64,000 nucleotides of DNA from Dendrophyllia cribrosa. Taxonomy: Eukaryota; Cnidaria; Anthozoa; Scleractinia; Dendrophylliidae. This document shows, in pieces, positions 13,986 through 23,700 of this stretch; the stretch's first letter is position 1, and every line of letters starts with the position of its first letter. The stretch is from positions 46,245,515-46,309,514 of the forward strand of contig JAJLRJ010000005.1 in NCBI GenBank assembly GCA_024195265.1, given 5' to 3'. Below the pieces are notes generated by a model. It did no database searches, had not been told where the DNA came from, and was given only the letters and a program-made list of their open reading frames with translations. A program made the position numbers and the translations under genes.

Positions 13986-16900
13986 TACTGATGCCTGGTT
14001 GACTAACTGACTGCTTGACTCGCTGCCCGACTGAACGTCTGACTGCCTGCCTGACAAATCGATCGATTACTCGAGCGCACGGATTGCAACTTTATCTTTC
14101 TCTAACCTTCACAATGCAAATAAGTTCCTGTCCACATCATAACTCCATCCTTGCGTACAAAACACTGTCTCCCCAAACTGCCTATCGCTTCATAGCCTTC
14201 AAAGCACTTCATGCGACAAACTGAAAAGTATTCAGTATTACATACACCAACAACAGCTCCATTTCTTGGCGTTTGCAATGGGTGGCACCTGCGAACTAAA
14301 AAGAGGATGATAAAGAACAAGTAGTATGAAATGAATTTATAAAATTCGCTAATAATTTGTCATTTAAGTGTTCGCAGTAGAAATGAATGAATATTAACAA
14401 TCATGGCTCGCCTGCGGCTCTCCATTGTAACAGAATATATTGTAACACTGCAAAACCTTGCACCACGGTTGGGATTTTAGTTTGCGTGTTCGTCCGAGGG
14501 TTTCGGCAAATCTATGTGTAATGCAGGTGACACACCAGCCGTTACTATTCAGATATCACCTCTATAGCTAATGTAATTTAAAAGCCCTTTCAAAATGACT
14601 TTATGGACCCCGAGTATCAAAAGGTGATATTAAGTATGATCGTCCTGGCCGGAGAACCTATTTCAGAAAACAACAAGTGTTAAGTTTATCTGTTTTGTTT
14701 CGGAGGTTGGTCAGTGAAGCCGCTGGTGTATATACTATTGGCAGTGAAGACTCGAGGCAGTGATTGGTCACTTTTTCGTGAGTTTGATCTGTTTATTGTA
14801 AATGTCGATTATGTTCATTTTATTGTTTGTCTGTTCTATCGATGTCACTGTAAAGTTGTTTGCAAGGTTACAAATAAAGTTACTCAGGTTGGTATCGGTT
14901 TATGAGAACATGGTACACTCACCAGCAAACCAGTGTTCTGAAGCTCTATATTCATAATGTGTCTAAATTATGAAGGTGGTGCGAACTAGATGTTTCTTTG
15001 TTTGATAGCATTATCGGTATGTTCTGTATAGAGCATACTAACAAGGCTTATGTTTTCTATGTCCGAAAACCTTATTAATATGCTCTGTCAGCTGTAATAA
15101 GTGGCCTGGCTGCAGATATTCAAAGGGATATAACGCCATAACGCATGCAATGCCTGTTGTTATCGTTTTCAACTGGACAATGCCGGATTTGCCCGGTGAT
15201 GAGGATTATTCCACAGTCGAGCTCTGGAAAGTAGTAATCGATTATGGCGTCACACTCAGTTTTTAGCATTCCGTCTGGTCAATCAAATGTGTTCCCTTAT
15301 CAGGGATATTTCAACCGCAAAGCGAGCAATACTCACGGAAACCATTATTCATCTTTACTTGTCATAGATAAAAAAAATATTCTGTTTAATCCGAATAAGC
15401 ACTTACTGCGACACGGAATATGATGCTCTGGGGCTCCTTGATATCCTTTAAAGCATTTGCAAGATGAAATGCTGGTGCTTCCACGGAGATGATGGCCTGA
15501 ATATACCGGACAAGGCTTACACGACCCAGCAGGGCCGGTATAGTCTTTGTATGTGTTAACTGGGCATGCTAAAACACAAAGAAGAAAAAAAAAGAGACTC
15601 TTTCATTGCTAATCGTAAATCTAAATCTAATTTCGAAACACGCAAACTGCTGACCCCAGGGCATAGGGAACCACGCTTTTATTTAGAATGAACAAAGAAT
15701 AACGTTACAAATGGACTTACGCTGTATTTCAATCCAAATGTGCTGTTGCTTTTGTGCTGTTGATTGACCGGTGTTGAATAACTGAAATCAGCATATGCCG
15801 AGATTTATAGCAGCCGCAACGGTCCGATCAAACCCGTTGATACGATTTCGAAACGATCGTGTCTGTTATTTTAAAATGGTCTCGCATTTTGTCGTCTGTT
15901 TATATTAAATTTTAGCTTGCCAGCGTTTCGCATTTCGCCGCCATGCGACATATCACATAACTGTTTGTTATTAATTGAATTAAGAGTTTGAATTTTTAAC
16001 GGTTAAGAGAGAGAGAGAGTGACAACACAACGTCACAACGCGTATTGCAACTTCCGGTCCATTCAAGTTAAGTCATTGATGCTACGTTCAAAAACTCAAT
16101 AATAATTCATGAGCATATCAGCCTATCAAACGACGCAAGTCGATCACGGTTATGAACTTTTATATCTGGTAATTTCCCGGGGGTAATGTACGGTCATTAT
16201 GAAAGGCCTGGTGGCGGCTTTGATTTCAGTCCCAGGGGAGTGCGGGGCTGAATGTGCAAACAATGAAATTATCGCTGAATCTCAAATGAAAACGATCTTT
16301 CTACAAACATCACTCGTGATCTTTATACAACAATCTTAATCATCTTCCTCGCAATTTCAGCCATTCCAAAAAGTCACAAATATCCAAAACTGACCCACAA
16401 ACAGTAAACTCAGCATTCCAAAGTTTTATTTCATCGGTAAATATTACAGAATTATATGTCTTCACTTGGTTACAAAATTAAATGTGCAAATGTGAAACAC
16501 AGATTTAGACATATCTGTCTTCATATTCGCTACGTTATCGGGAATAGCGATCTTGCTCATTTCTTCATCAGTGACTTCAAAATCTAGATCTAAATCAGAG
16601 ATTTCATTTTTCGCAACGTCCCGTGGAGGTCCTAATATGTTGCTAACCTTCCTTTCTTGCTCGTTACTTGTCTTTTCATACGTGAACAACGCATTAGAAC
16701 GATGTCCAGTACGTTCCCGAATCAATTTCTCATCTACAGATTCTTGGAACAATCTTGTTGCACAGGTGTCTCTCAGACTATGAGAAGTTTTTCGTTTTAA
16801 TCCAGCTTCACGACAAAGCATGTCGGGCAAAATCTTATTGAGGCTATTGATACCTTTGGTAACTAAATACTGACGAATCGCGATTTGGATGAAAATAAAA

Positions 16901-19900
16901 TGCATCTATTTTTTCAGTAAATCGTTTGATATTCTCAAGATGCATAGCATAACAAATGATCTGCATTAGAGCAGTTTTCAATTGAGTATCGAAAGTAATT
17001 ACACAATTGCTTTGGTTTTGCATTGCTACGCTTTGTGGCTAAAAAATCTCGCGCCACTTTCTCGACCAATCAGAAGTAAAACCAAAACCAATCGTGACTT
17101 GCTCGTACGCGTTTTCCCGCGCTTGGCACCGCCGACATGTAATTGCTTCGAGCTCTGATTGGTTCATTGGATTGTTTACGACTGCTGTGATTGGTTAGAG
17201 TAATTACTTTGCTTTTGGTTTTACGACACTCAATTGAAAACTACTCTATTATCGACACAGCAAACATGTTTTACAACACGGGGTGTATATTTGAGATCTT
17301 TGAGACCTCCGTGATAGGTTTTCGATACACTCTCGTCGTGAATAATACAATCAGACTCGACTCTAAAATTATTGTATCTTAAATTTCTATGTTCAATAGC
17401 TTGCAGGTCGAACAATTTACCAAGATTATAAAAGTATATCGTGTGCAGTAGTGACTACATTTATTTAGTCGGTAAAATCCTTGCAGATAACACACCATAA
17501 ATAATACAGCTGAATGGCAGCCCAGGAGATTCTTCTCCCAAAAAATCTTTTCTTCCTCCTCCGTTAAGCCTGGTTTCCATATAATCGCAACGATGGCAGC
17601 GATCGTTTCAATCGACGATCGCTGCTATTCTTGTGATCCTTGCGATCGCTGAGACCGCATGATCAGGTTTCCATATGATCGCTGCGATCGTAAGGAAACG
17701 TCTAGTAGGCCTGGATCCGATAAACTTTAAGTGCATTATGGGACACAAGGATTTGGGGTGCAATGCTTCCTGGGACATTTTGGATCGCAAGGATCGCAAG
17801 AGTGGTTTCCATACAAAAACCTCTCGATCGCAAGGATCTCAAGGATCACAGAGATAGAAATATTTCTATCTATGCGATCGCAATCGCAAGGATCGCAAGG
17901 ATCGCAAGGATCGCAACGATCGCAAGAATCGCAAAGTTTTTGGTTTCCATATGATCGCAAGGGTCGCACAACATTTTTTTCTGCGATCGCTGCGATCCTT
18001 GCGATTATATGGAAACCAGGCTTAATGCCCTCCACCTCTGTTTTCTTCGTCTTTTTAGCCACGCCATCTTCATTGGTCGTCCTCATTTCTGAATCCAAAG
18101 CCCGTCGAAATATAGTTAGCCTAAGAAATAATGTCGAGATATGTTCAGAAAAGCCATGTCAACACCCTGGAATCAGATAAATCAATTATTAAATAAACGA
18201 TTTCTAAGTTCAAAACTGTACCTTTGATCTTCCTTGGATAGCCGTTTCACACTGGTACATGCATTATTGTCTTCCAAATGACGTTCCAATCCGCAGATAA
18301 TACTGTACAAACTTCTGGGCAGATACCGTTTCCCATTCTCCTTGCACACTTCTTCAACAAATTTCGTCAACTAAAAATTCAACGACTCTGCCGTCATGTT
18401 AACAATGTTCGTATCTAGACTTTGGATTTTGTCCCGTTCCACGTGGAACCCTACTTCTTCGCGATTGTTCACTGCTTGTTTGTTCGGCTTTGCATTTTGC
18501 CACTGTGCAAAAATATTTATAAACGACTTGTTACATATCGTGTTGATTTTGGAACGGATTTTTCCAAGAATTCTTTTTCTTCGTCGCCAGTTTTCGATTC
18601 TCTGAACTTTCTCTTAGGCGCCATTTTTAACCAAACTTCTTCGACCCTCGAAGAATAAAGACCGCAGGAAAAAAGCATGCTTTTAAAATTACCATACTGT
18701 TTTTAAAATCCACTTGTTTTTCTTGTATGCTAATTTCCTCTATGCACATAAGTGCAATTGTTTTAGTAATGATCCGCATAAGAAGGAAAGCGCCAACGGC
18801 CATGCACGATGGAATGTCAACTTTTTTCATTGTTACAACTAGTGATCTCATTGGCCTAGACTCGAAAACCGCTAAAAGGTTAGGGTTCAAGCTGCATTTT
18901 GTCTATTTTTTTTAAGGTTTCAAGCAATCTAAGACCCAATCGCACAACATGCAAGTTTTAAAAGACATTGTATTTGGGGAACTTCATCAAAGAAGCAAAA
19001 TTATTAGCTATTGTCTTCTGCTATTCTGATTGGTTAAGCACGAACATTTCCTAAAATTTATTTGACGCAAATGGATTTTCTTTATTTTTATAATGACATA
19101 ATTATGAACCATCAGCTCCTCCTCTATTCTTGAAAGAGCCAATGCCGCAGAACAATGAAGTTTGCCGTAGTTCTTATGTGGAGTATTAATTCCGAACAGA
19201 CACGCTTTTGAACGAATGTTTTTGAAGCCGTTCAAAAAACTCGCAGTACGTGTATTATCAGGTGTAAAAACTCTCGGCTTCGCCTCGAGTTTTTAAACCT
19301 AATAATACACTACTGCTCGTTTTTTAAACAGTACATAAACGAGCTGAAGATTTCTGTTTATTTCACTAATGAATAATGAGTTTTCCATGGGAAATAAACG
19401 GTCTGACATCAACTTCAACCTTTCAGATACTACTCAGTGTGGTTTCTGGCCTTAATTCCGACGGTTAAGAGAGGGAACAGCTTCCGAAGAAATTTGTTCT
19501 CAAATTAATTTCGTCCCTTGTCAATTTTCTCTTCTCCCCAAATCCAGATGCCGAAATACGAGACCTCGAAATGCAAGACGCCTATTTTCCTAATTAATTA
19601 CTTAAAACGCCTTCGTCGTTCACGTTGAAGGCCCTAATAGATGTTAAAAGCCAAGCAACAATTTGGAAAAAAAAAAAGCAAAAGTGTCTGGAAATTTTTA
19701 GTGGTTTATCAAACTGAAAGTTGTCTTAAAGCTCATTGTTAAGTATAAATACATCAACTGTAAGCGAATTCTATAAAACGTAATGTGAATAACAAAACTT
19801 ACGTTTACACGGCCAATTGTAATATCCTTTTTGACAACTGTGACAAACTGAAATAAAAACGGTTGCAATGAAAAAACACGCTGAAGATGCCAAAAATTTA

Positions 19901-19905
19901 AGCAT
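3576..19905 (-). CDS. Gene A: secreted CCP/HYR multidomain protein (partial, 8 exons)
   Basis: Eight exons were assembled from splice sites and reading phase: 19,803-19,905; 15,407-15,568; 14,107-14,295; 12,825-13,001; 9,913-10,119; 8,866-9,120; 6,547-6,792; 3,576-3,785. Each junction is phase 1, so each domain is a separately shuffled exon. The domain order is signal peptide, TNFR/ephrin-receptor-like cysteine-rich module, CCP, CCP, CCP, HYR, HYR, then an unnamed module shared with gene B. The combination recalls extracellular matrix or complement-like proteins such as the SVEP1/polydom group, but I cannot claim orthology. By analogy with gene B an F5/8C domain may follow, outside the recognised exons. 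The protein is probably secreted and adhesive or ligand binding. The introns are full of mobile elements. The exon calls are strong; the function is inferred. Confidence 0.85.
4830..4940 (-). mobile_element. Probable LINE 3' tail remnant
   Basis: On the minus strand a stretch ending AAATAAAGGCATTATTATTA resembles the 3' end of a non-LTR element with a simple AT-rich tail. The end at about 11,320-11,350 looks similar. No coding sequence remains here. Confidence 0.35.
5982..6163. mobile_element. MITE with TA target site
   Basis: Terminal inverted repeats of about 50 bp: GGCCATTTTCACGATGACGT at the left and its inverted, slightly diverged copy at the right. TA occurs at both edges (5,980-5,981 and 6,164-6,165). 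The inner arm carries ACTACAACTACCAG, also found in the 26.15 and 30.48 kb inverted pair, so the two may be related families. Confidence 0.8.
6547..6792 (-). CDS. Gene A exon 7: HYR domain 2
   Basis: A second HYR domain with the core VNWKSPVCSDNGG and the closing pattern GTYHVAYTVEDEAGNVNRNC followed by SFNIILKG. The acceptor follows a long T tract (TTTTTAAG) and the donor is GTAAAC; both junctions are phase 1. Tandem HYR units after CCP units match the architecture of SVEP1-like and related adhesion proteins. Confidence 0.88.
6970..7735 (+). mobile_element. Tx1/L1-like LINE, 3' fragment
   Basis: An open frame at 7,045-7,446 encodes the C-terminal end of a non-LTR reverse transcriptase: a zinc-binding pattern CPFCPADHTIIHLFTECTQA followed by FWKEF is the zf-RVT signature. 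A 3' UTR of about 280 bp and an A-rich tail (about 7,715-7,735) follow. The catalytic RT and endonuclease are missing, so this is a 5'-truncated, dead copy lying in an intron of gene A in the opposite orientation. The fragment inside the Gypsy element (51,257-51,660) has a related C-terminus. Confidence 0.75.
7773..8100 (-). mobile_element. Penelope-like element end (relic)
   Basis: On the minus strand a compact motif at about 8,036-8,075 has the order TTTGATAAAGG, a short loop, CCGAAATGTT. This parallels the hammerhead-like TGAnnA...GAAA motifs that sit at the Penelope ends elsewhere in the window. No RT coding remains. Assignment rests on this motif only. Confidence 0.4.
8480..8580. repeat. 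Poly-G tract within a dispersed repeat
   Basis: A run of about 19 G (about 8,486-8,504) is followed by a C-rich run. The flanks (TATTGTAACACCGCAAAA and GGTTGGGATATAAGTTTGC) recur at about 14,430-14,510, so the G tract lies inside a dispersed repeat family. Confidence 0.55.
8866..9120 (-). CDS. Gene A exon 6: HYR domain 1
   Basis: An HYR (hyalin repeat, immunoglobulin-like) domain. It opens with PPALQCPRNM, continues with FWSIKVSDNSVGVEP and ends GYNQIYVNATDNAGNVRTC followed by AFEIEIKG. The closing V.ATD.AGN...C.F motif is diagnostic of HYR. Phase 1 at both ends, with an AATAG acceptor and GTAGGT donor. Confidence 0.9.
9147..9310. repeat. Three-copy tandem repeat, 56-bp unit
   Basis: Three head-to-tail copies begin CATGTTTGCAACTGATTAA and end GTCTGAACCTAACCCAATAC. 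The first and third are about 56 bp; the middle copy lacks 8 bp (a deletion between short TTA repeats). It lies in the intron before the HYR1 exon of gene A. Confidence 0.85.
9913..10119 (-). CDS. Gene A exon 5: CCP/sushi domain 3 with GC donor
   Basis: A longer sushi-type domain: IYCPKLPPVTGARISHPEC, RSCGYHCQNGYFVDGES, FLNCQINKTWSAQVPKCRG. The acceptor TTATAG fits phase 1. The only donor that keeps phase with exon 6 is GCAAGT, a non-canonical GC-AG intron start; no in-phase GT donor is visible just downstream before the frame stops. Confidence 0.85.
10168..11256. mobile_element. Outer MITE, interrupted by an inner MITE
   Basis: The left arm (about 10,168-10,208 plus 10,833-10,945) and right arm (about 11,110-11,256) are inverted copies. 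Both ends carry AAAGTGCACCTAACC, and the inner arm shares AAATATTTCTTGTTTTTAAC and TGACGTCA. The left arm is split by the TTAA-flanked element at 10,209-10,832; once that is set aside the two arms align continuously. Non-coding. Confidence 0.75.
10209..10832. mobile_element. TTAA-type MITE (GGTGGCTCC ends)
   Basis: TTAA at 10,209-10,212 and 10,829-10,832 brackets the terminal inverted repeat GGTGGCTCC...GGAGCCACC. The interior contains two inverted GTTGCCATGGCAACG-like palindromes and imperfect symmetry. TTAA target duplication is the hallmark of piggyBac-type transposition. It is inserted within the left arm of the outer element. Confidence 0.8.
11320..12180 (-). mobile_element. LINE reverse transcriptase, 3' fragment
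   Basis: Two minus-strand frames encode the RT thumb and C-terminal part of a CR1/L2/jockey-like LINE. At 11,915-12,160 there is FKAAILPHLTYFHLVWHFC with RRLERVQERGLRAVF, and at 11,580-11,864 there is YNLRQKDFYQ...YLGPRLWSKI. The two parts are separated by a frame break. The 3' end is an ATT-rich tail near 11,320-11,340. The copy is truncated and inactive, inside a gene A intron. Confidence 0.75.
12825..13001 (-). CDS. Gene A exon 4: CCP/sushi domain 2
   Basis: A canonical sushi pattern: ITCPALIVNYGHVTC, RCVFQCDIGYQLKGS, SVCQSDKSWSGNPTSCQ. All four cysteines, the GYQLKG turn and the W before the last Cys are present. The exon is phase 1 at both ends with a CATAG acceptor and GTAATT donor. 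Confidence 0.9.
13855..14050. repeat. Tetranucleotide microsatellite (TGAC/TGAT)n
   Basis: About 190 bp of TGAC and TGAT repeats. The minus-strand Ser/Gln-rich open frame over it is an artefact of the repeat. It ends close to the CCP1 exon of gene A. Confidence 0.85.
14107..14295 (-). CDS. Gene A exon 3: CCP/sushi domain 1
   Basis: One CCP domain fills the exon: first Cys in RRCHPLQTPRNGAVV, second in GVCNTEYFSVCRMKC, a GYEAIG turn, then RQCF and a closing W...C (MMWTGTYLHCEG). Four paired cysteines and the conserved Trp are present. The acceptor is TTTTTAG at the right edge and the donor GTTAGA at the left, both phase 1. Confidence 0.88.
15407..15568 (-). CDS. Gene A exon 2: TNFR/ephrin-receptor-like Cys-rich module
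   Basis: A polypyrimidine tract and AG precede the exon and a GTAAGT donor follows; both ends are phase 1. Read with the end of exon 1, the spacing CxxC...CKPCP...GSCKPCPVYSG...SSCKCFKGYQG resembles the GCC2/GCC3 (ephrin-receptor-like, TNFR-like) cysteine module seen near sushi and EGF domains in extracellular proteins. It is likely disulphide-bonded and extracellular. Confidence 0.8.
16969..17246. mobile_element. MITE with TA target site inside recombinase pseudogene
   Basis: Ends GAGCAGTTTTCAATTGAGT and its inverted copy; TA at 16,967-16,968 and 17,247-17,248. Subterminal GTAATTAC blocks occur on both sides. It separates the middle and catalytic parts of the Crypton-like pseudogene. Confidence 0.78.
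17564..18025. mobile_element. TTAA-type MITE with GATCGCAAG repeats
   Basis: TTAA at 17,564-17,567 and 18,022-18,025 flanks the inverted ends GCCTGGTTTCCATATAATCG and its complement. The interior holds further copies of GGTTTCCATA and clustered GATCGCAAG 9-mers (about 17,875-17,935), so internal sequence appears built from end-derived units. It splits the Crypton-like pseudogene. Confidence 0.82.
18660..19345 (-). repeat. 5' region of the Crypton-like family with hairpin
   Basis: The segment near 19,215-19,330 (TTTTTGAAGCCGTTCAAAAA, then an inverted pair around AAAAACTC...GAGTTTTT) recurs near 33,380-33,510. At both places it lies upstream of the same recombinase N-terminus, which suggests that it belongs to the element. 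The hairpin arms read about 19,245-19,285 and 19,290-19,330. No exon of gene A is seen. Confidence 0.5.
19803..19905 (-). CDS. Gene A exon 1: signal peptide
   Basis: The ATG at 19,905 opens a 34-codon stretch beginning MLKFLASSACFFIATVFIS, a short basic start plus hydrophobic core typical of a secretory signal, followed by a CHSC motif. The exon ends at a consensus GTAAGT donor in phase 1. The last residues (CK) join in frame to the cysteine-rich module of exon 2. The 5' UTR extends to the right into the divergent promoter region. Confidence 0.85.
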
Positions 19906-20735
19906 ATTTCCTTTCAAATGTTTTTAGCTCCACAATGTGTTGTTTTGCTTCGGATCAATGTATAATGTAACTTGGTAATCGTACACAATGTAGAACACAA
20001 TGAAACATTTTTATTAGATGCTTCTCGTGAATTTCATTTGAATGAATGACTGACATTTCTGGTCTCGGCTGAAACAACAAAGCGCGGATAAATCGTTAAT
20101 GAATTACTGAGTGTGTAGACAATTTATTACGATTGGTACATTAAAGTCAAAGGCTGATAAAATAATATCTGCGTCAACTAAATATTACTTCACCAGTTTA
20201 AGCGTAAAAATTATGAACAACTGAGAAAGGTTTATTATTTTGGTGCCTATTACAAAATTTACACGAAAATTTCAATCTCTTGCGGCCGAATTCTTACTTT
20301 TAACTATTTTTTAATTTTTTTTTAAATTAAATTTTGCCTTTTAATGAGTAAGAAAGAAGTGGCGAGAAAGCTCTCGAGAAAGCTCTCAAAAGAAACCAAG
20401 AGGCTTAAGGGTATCGGTTATTGTTTCATTTTATGAAAGCAGCAACCATCCGGCCAAGTAAATTCTGTAAATTAAGGGAAAACTTTCTCATAGTGCTTTC
20501 TGCCTTTAGCTAGGGCACAATTAGCTTTCTTTTTCATAGAATTGATTACATTGTGTACATCATTTAAATTAAAAGTAAATTGTTGTTTTTTTAGAACTTC
20601 GCCGTTGGCTTAGCTGTACCCATTTGTCACACTAGGCTCACAGCTGAACAACATTTCGCAGTATGGAAAGGTCTGTTAAAAATAATTAATAAGATATCCA
20701 AAACAAGAAAAATTATTACTGCTGTTATTTCTAAC
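19906..20735. promoter_or_regulatory. Divergent promoter region of genes A and B
   Basis: About 830 bp separates the minus-strand start codon of gene A from the plus-strand start codon of gene B. It carries no repeat that I recognise. Both transcription starts must lie here unless non-coding first exons are missed. No clear TATA box stands out. Confidence 0.6.
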
Positions 20736-20793
20736 ATGGAGGCAGTGATTTGGGTGAAATTGCTTCTAATACTTATTTTCCTCGTAAACAGTG
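20736..20793 (+). CDS. Gene B exon 1: signal peptide
   Basis: The ATG at 20,736 begins MEAVIWVKLLLILIFLVNS, a classic hydrophobic secretion signal, and the exon ends at a GTAAGT donor in phase 1. An upstream stop-rich stretch supports this start. Confidence 0.85.
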
Positions 20794-23700
20794 GTAAGTA
20801 ACTCAACTTCATTTATGGACTCTGACTGATTTAACTTACTCGGTCTACAGAAATATAAACTAAATTTAGTTAAACTTATTTCCTCTAAAATCTTGGATGT
20901 AGGAAGCAGATCATTTGTAATCTGTATTTTTCTCCAGCATGTGTTTTCTAAATCTCCGAGAGTAAACCTTCCGATGATGAAAAGGTGTGGCGCCTTAACC
21001 CTAATAAAATGTGATTACCTGGCCTGGAGTGACTCAGAAATGTCGCAGGAAATAAGTGAAAATATATATCTGTACGGGATACGAAGGAGACCGAGTATTG
21101 ACAGCTTAATAACCAACTTTGGTGACTGATTGTTTAGTTACGCAAAATATTTCATGCGCTATAACTTTGGAAAAAAACTCATTTTCATTTTTTTCTCGCT
21201 GAGAGCCTGAGTAATTAGTTATCAGATTTTGGTAGTTTCGTGTCTTTAAAATATCTTCCCTCAACTTCTTAATTCTGTCTTTAAAAAATGACTCCAGGTT
21301 TGACTAGCAGTATCTTACCTTAAGGCAGATCAGAGACGGCACAACTTTTACCTTCATCTATCGCTTGCAACCTGCTCACGCCATACATACAGTACAAGAC
21401 GAATCGCGTCGTCTAAATTAGCCTACAACTCGCTCACAACTGCTGCGTGCAACACGAAAAAAGTTGTAGGTTTTGAAACACGTTTTTAAGTCGCTACCTT
21501 GTTAACGCTTAACATAAAATTCATTTTGTAGTCCATATAAACTGCATAATCGTTATACACATCTTGTCAGAAAAAAAAAACAGCTTACTACAACATTTTC
21601 TATTTTTTTTTTAGGAGTTTCATGTCCATTGTTTAACCCACCAAAGGATGGTATTGTTACCTGCTTAAAAACAAGCTCTTCCAAGATTTGTTCTTTGGCT
21701 TGTAAACAAGGTTTTGATTTCGCTGAAGTTCCAGCCTTGTTCTACATCTGTTCCGGTTCCTCGTGGAGTTTTGTCGGATTGCCGTCTATGGATTTGTCTG
21801 TTCCCTGGCCCCAAAAATGTCAAGGTAGGTCTGAATCAGTATACCGCATTTACACGGATAAAACAGAAACGCTACAATACAATGCACCAGCATTCCAATT
21901 AATTCCAGTTATTTTTAGGACCGATTGATGTACGTATGTTGTCGATCAAGAAAAGTATTGTTACCTCCACCCTGGCCCAATACTCGCATCTCCCTCCGCC
22001 ATGAGTATTTTGCATTACAGTTGTTTTTTAAACTAATTTATTCATTCCCTTAAACTTAAAGAAATAGTTTTTAACCCAGTTTTCTGATGAACAAGTAAAC
22101 CGACATTGCTCACAGCTTGATAATTTCAATTTAGATATTATACTTTGTTTGGCAGCATAAAGATTAGTCAGTAAGAGAGCACAATCTGAACAAAGGCTTA
22201 AATGTTTTGCTAAACTAAGATACTGTAATATTGTAATATATATAGACAGGCTGAGCCTAACAGTGTCGCTCTGTGAACAAGCTTAACTATGGTGAAACTT
22301 AACTAAGGTGAAAGGTCGGAAGCACAAGAATTAAGATTGACGAAGGCTATTTTTCACTTTTAGCAATTCTCAAAAACAGTATTACGCGACCGTATGCACA
22401 GTACATTTTTACAGACCGTACAAAAGTTCACAAAAACAACTTTTTCTCCGTCTAGAATAACTAGTACTACTACTTTCCGAATAAAATACACTTGTTGCTT
22501 GTCAAAATTGCCCGAGAAATTGATTTGAAAATCAAAATTGCAAAAATAAAAACATATTTGCATAAGTCGATGCGAGTGAAGACAGAACTGTACTATGAAA
22601 TCAAAGTCTTGTTTTGTTTACATAAAATCGCTTTTCAATCTATCTAATAAATGAACAAACACATAAAAATGGACAACACAATCTTCTTTCGAAAAAATTT
22701 ATTCAAATCTCCATTAGTTTACGTTTAAAAGCAAAACGCGTACCATTTAAGCTTATAGCTCATCGAGTTCAAGCTTTCTTCGATGAAATTCAAGAAATCG
22801 ATACAACTAAATTTAAGCACGTTTTAAAATCAATTCTCTCAATTCTGGGGGCTAACTAGAAAACTTACCCGTTAATTTTAGCTCCCAGAATCAAAATTGT
22901 ATTAACTATTTCAATTATTAGTACTTAGTTCAAAATGTGTGTAGGTATTTTTTTTAAATATAGTTGTAAAAAATGAGTAAAAATAAAGAAAGTTTGAAGT
23001 TTGAAAGTTTCAAAACTAACAATAACACAAAGAAAACGTCACTCACAGATTGATACCAACAGAAATTCTCATCGAAAAATGTAATCTGTTTTACCTCTAA
23101 GTCCCTCGCTTGCTTGGAAATTCAAATCTCCGCTTCTGGTTCTGAAATCCGTAAAAAACAAACATCTCCCGCATTGATAAAAACGTAAAAATACATGAAG
23201 TTCCTCGAAGCAAGATTTTATCCCTGAAAGCTTGTCTTTTTTCACTAAAGCGGCTTCTGAGTATCCCTTAATTAGTATCCTTGTCTTGAGTAGCAAACCG
23301 CGAAATATTCAGGGAAATAACGCCTTTAATTTAAACGGTTTTCTCCGCTTAGTAAATTCACAGCAAAACATCAAAGTGTTTTTCCAGCTGACATGACATT
23401 CGGCCGTGTAACCGCGCGAAAAACAAAGCCTCGCTTTGGTTTCAACATGACGTCGTACGCGCATGTTTTGCGATGTCATACACGCCCGCGAGCTAGTCCT
23501 GCGCGACGGCGACGGAGGGCCGGCGGCGGGCACACGCGTGCCCGCGAAACATTCCACTAGCCATGACCATGAAAAATGACGGGCATAGGTTCTATGACTG
23601 AGATGGGGCTACGCTCGGGCCTTCGGCCCGCAGAGCTCCGCTAATAATAATTTGTTAACTAATATACTGTGCCTTTTCTCTTTACATAAAAGAATTAAAG

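Larger units (their letters stand above)
16462..18653 (-). pseudogene. Crypton/DUF3504-type tyrosine recombinase, broken
   Basis: N-terminal part (about 18,653-18,181): a MAPKRKF start, EEKEFLEKSVPKSTRYV, a frame break, then LTKFVEEVCKENGKRYLPRS. A middle part (about 17,415-17,249) has EHRNLRY and SKTYHGGLKD. The catalytic part (16,905-16,462) has HSLRDTCATRLFQES, RTGHRS and ALFTYEKTS, supplying Arg, His-x-x-Arg and Tyr positions of the recombinase. The parts are separated by stops and by MITEs at 16,969-17,246 and 17,564-18,025, so the gene is dead. It lies within gene A intron 1. Confidence 0.8.

Noticed and set aside
13842..14057. Ser/Gln-rich open frame on the minus strand
   Set aside because: It is a translation of a TGAC/TGAT microsatellite.
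17731..18180. Overlapping open frames on both strands
   Set aside because: They arise from GATCGCAAG repeats inside the TTAA MITE (Cys-Asp-Pro and Ala-Arg-Ile periodic translations).
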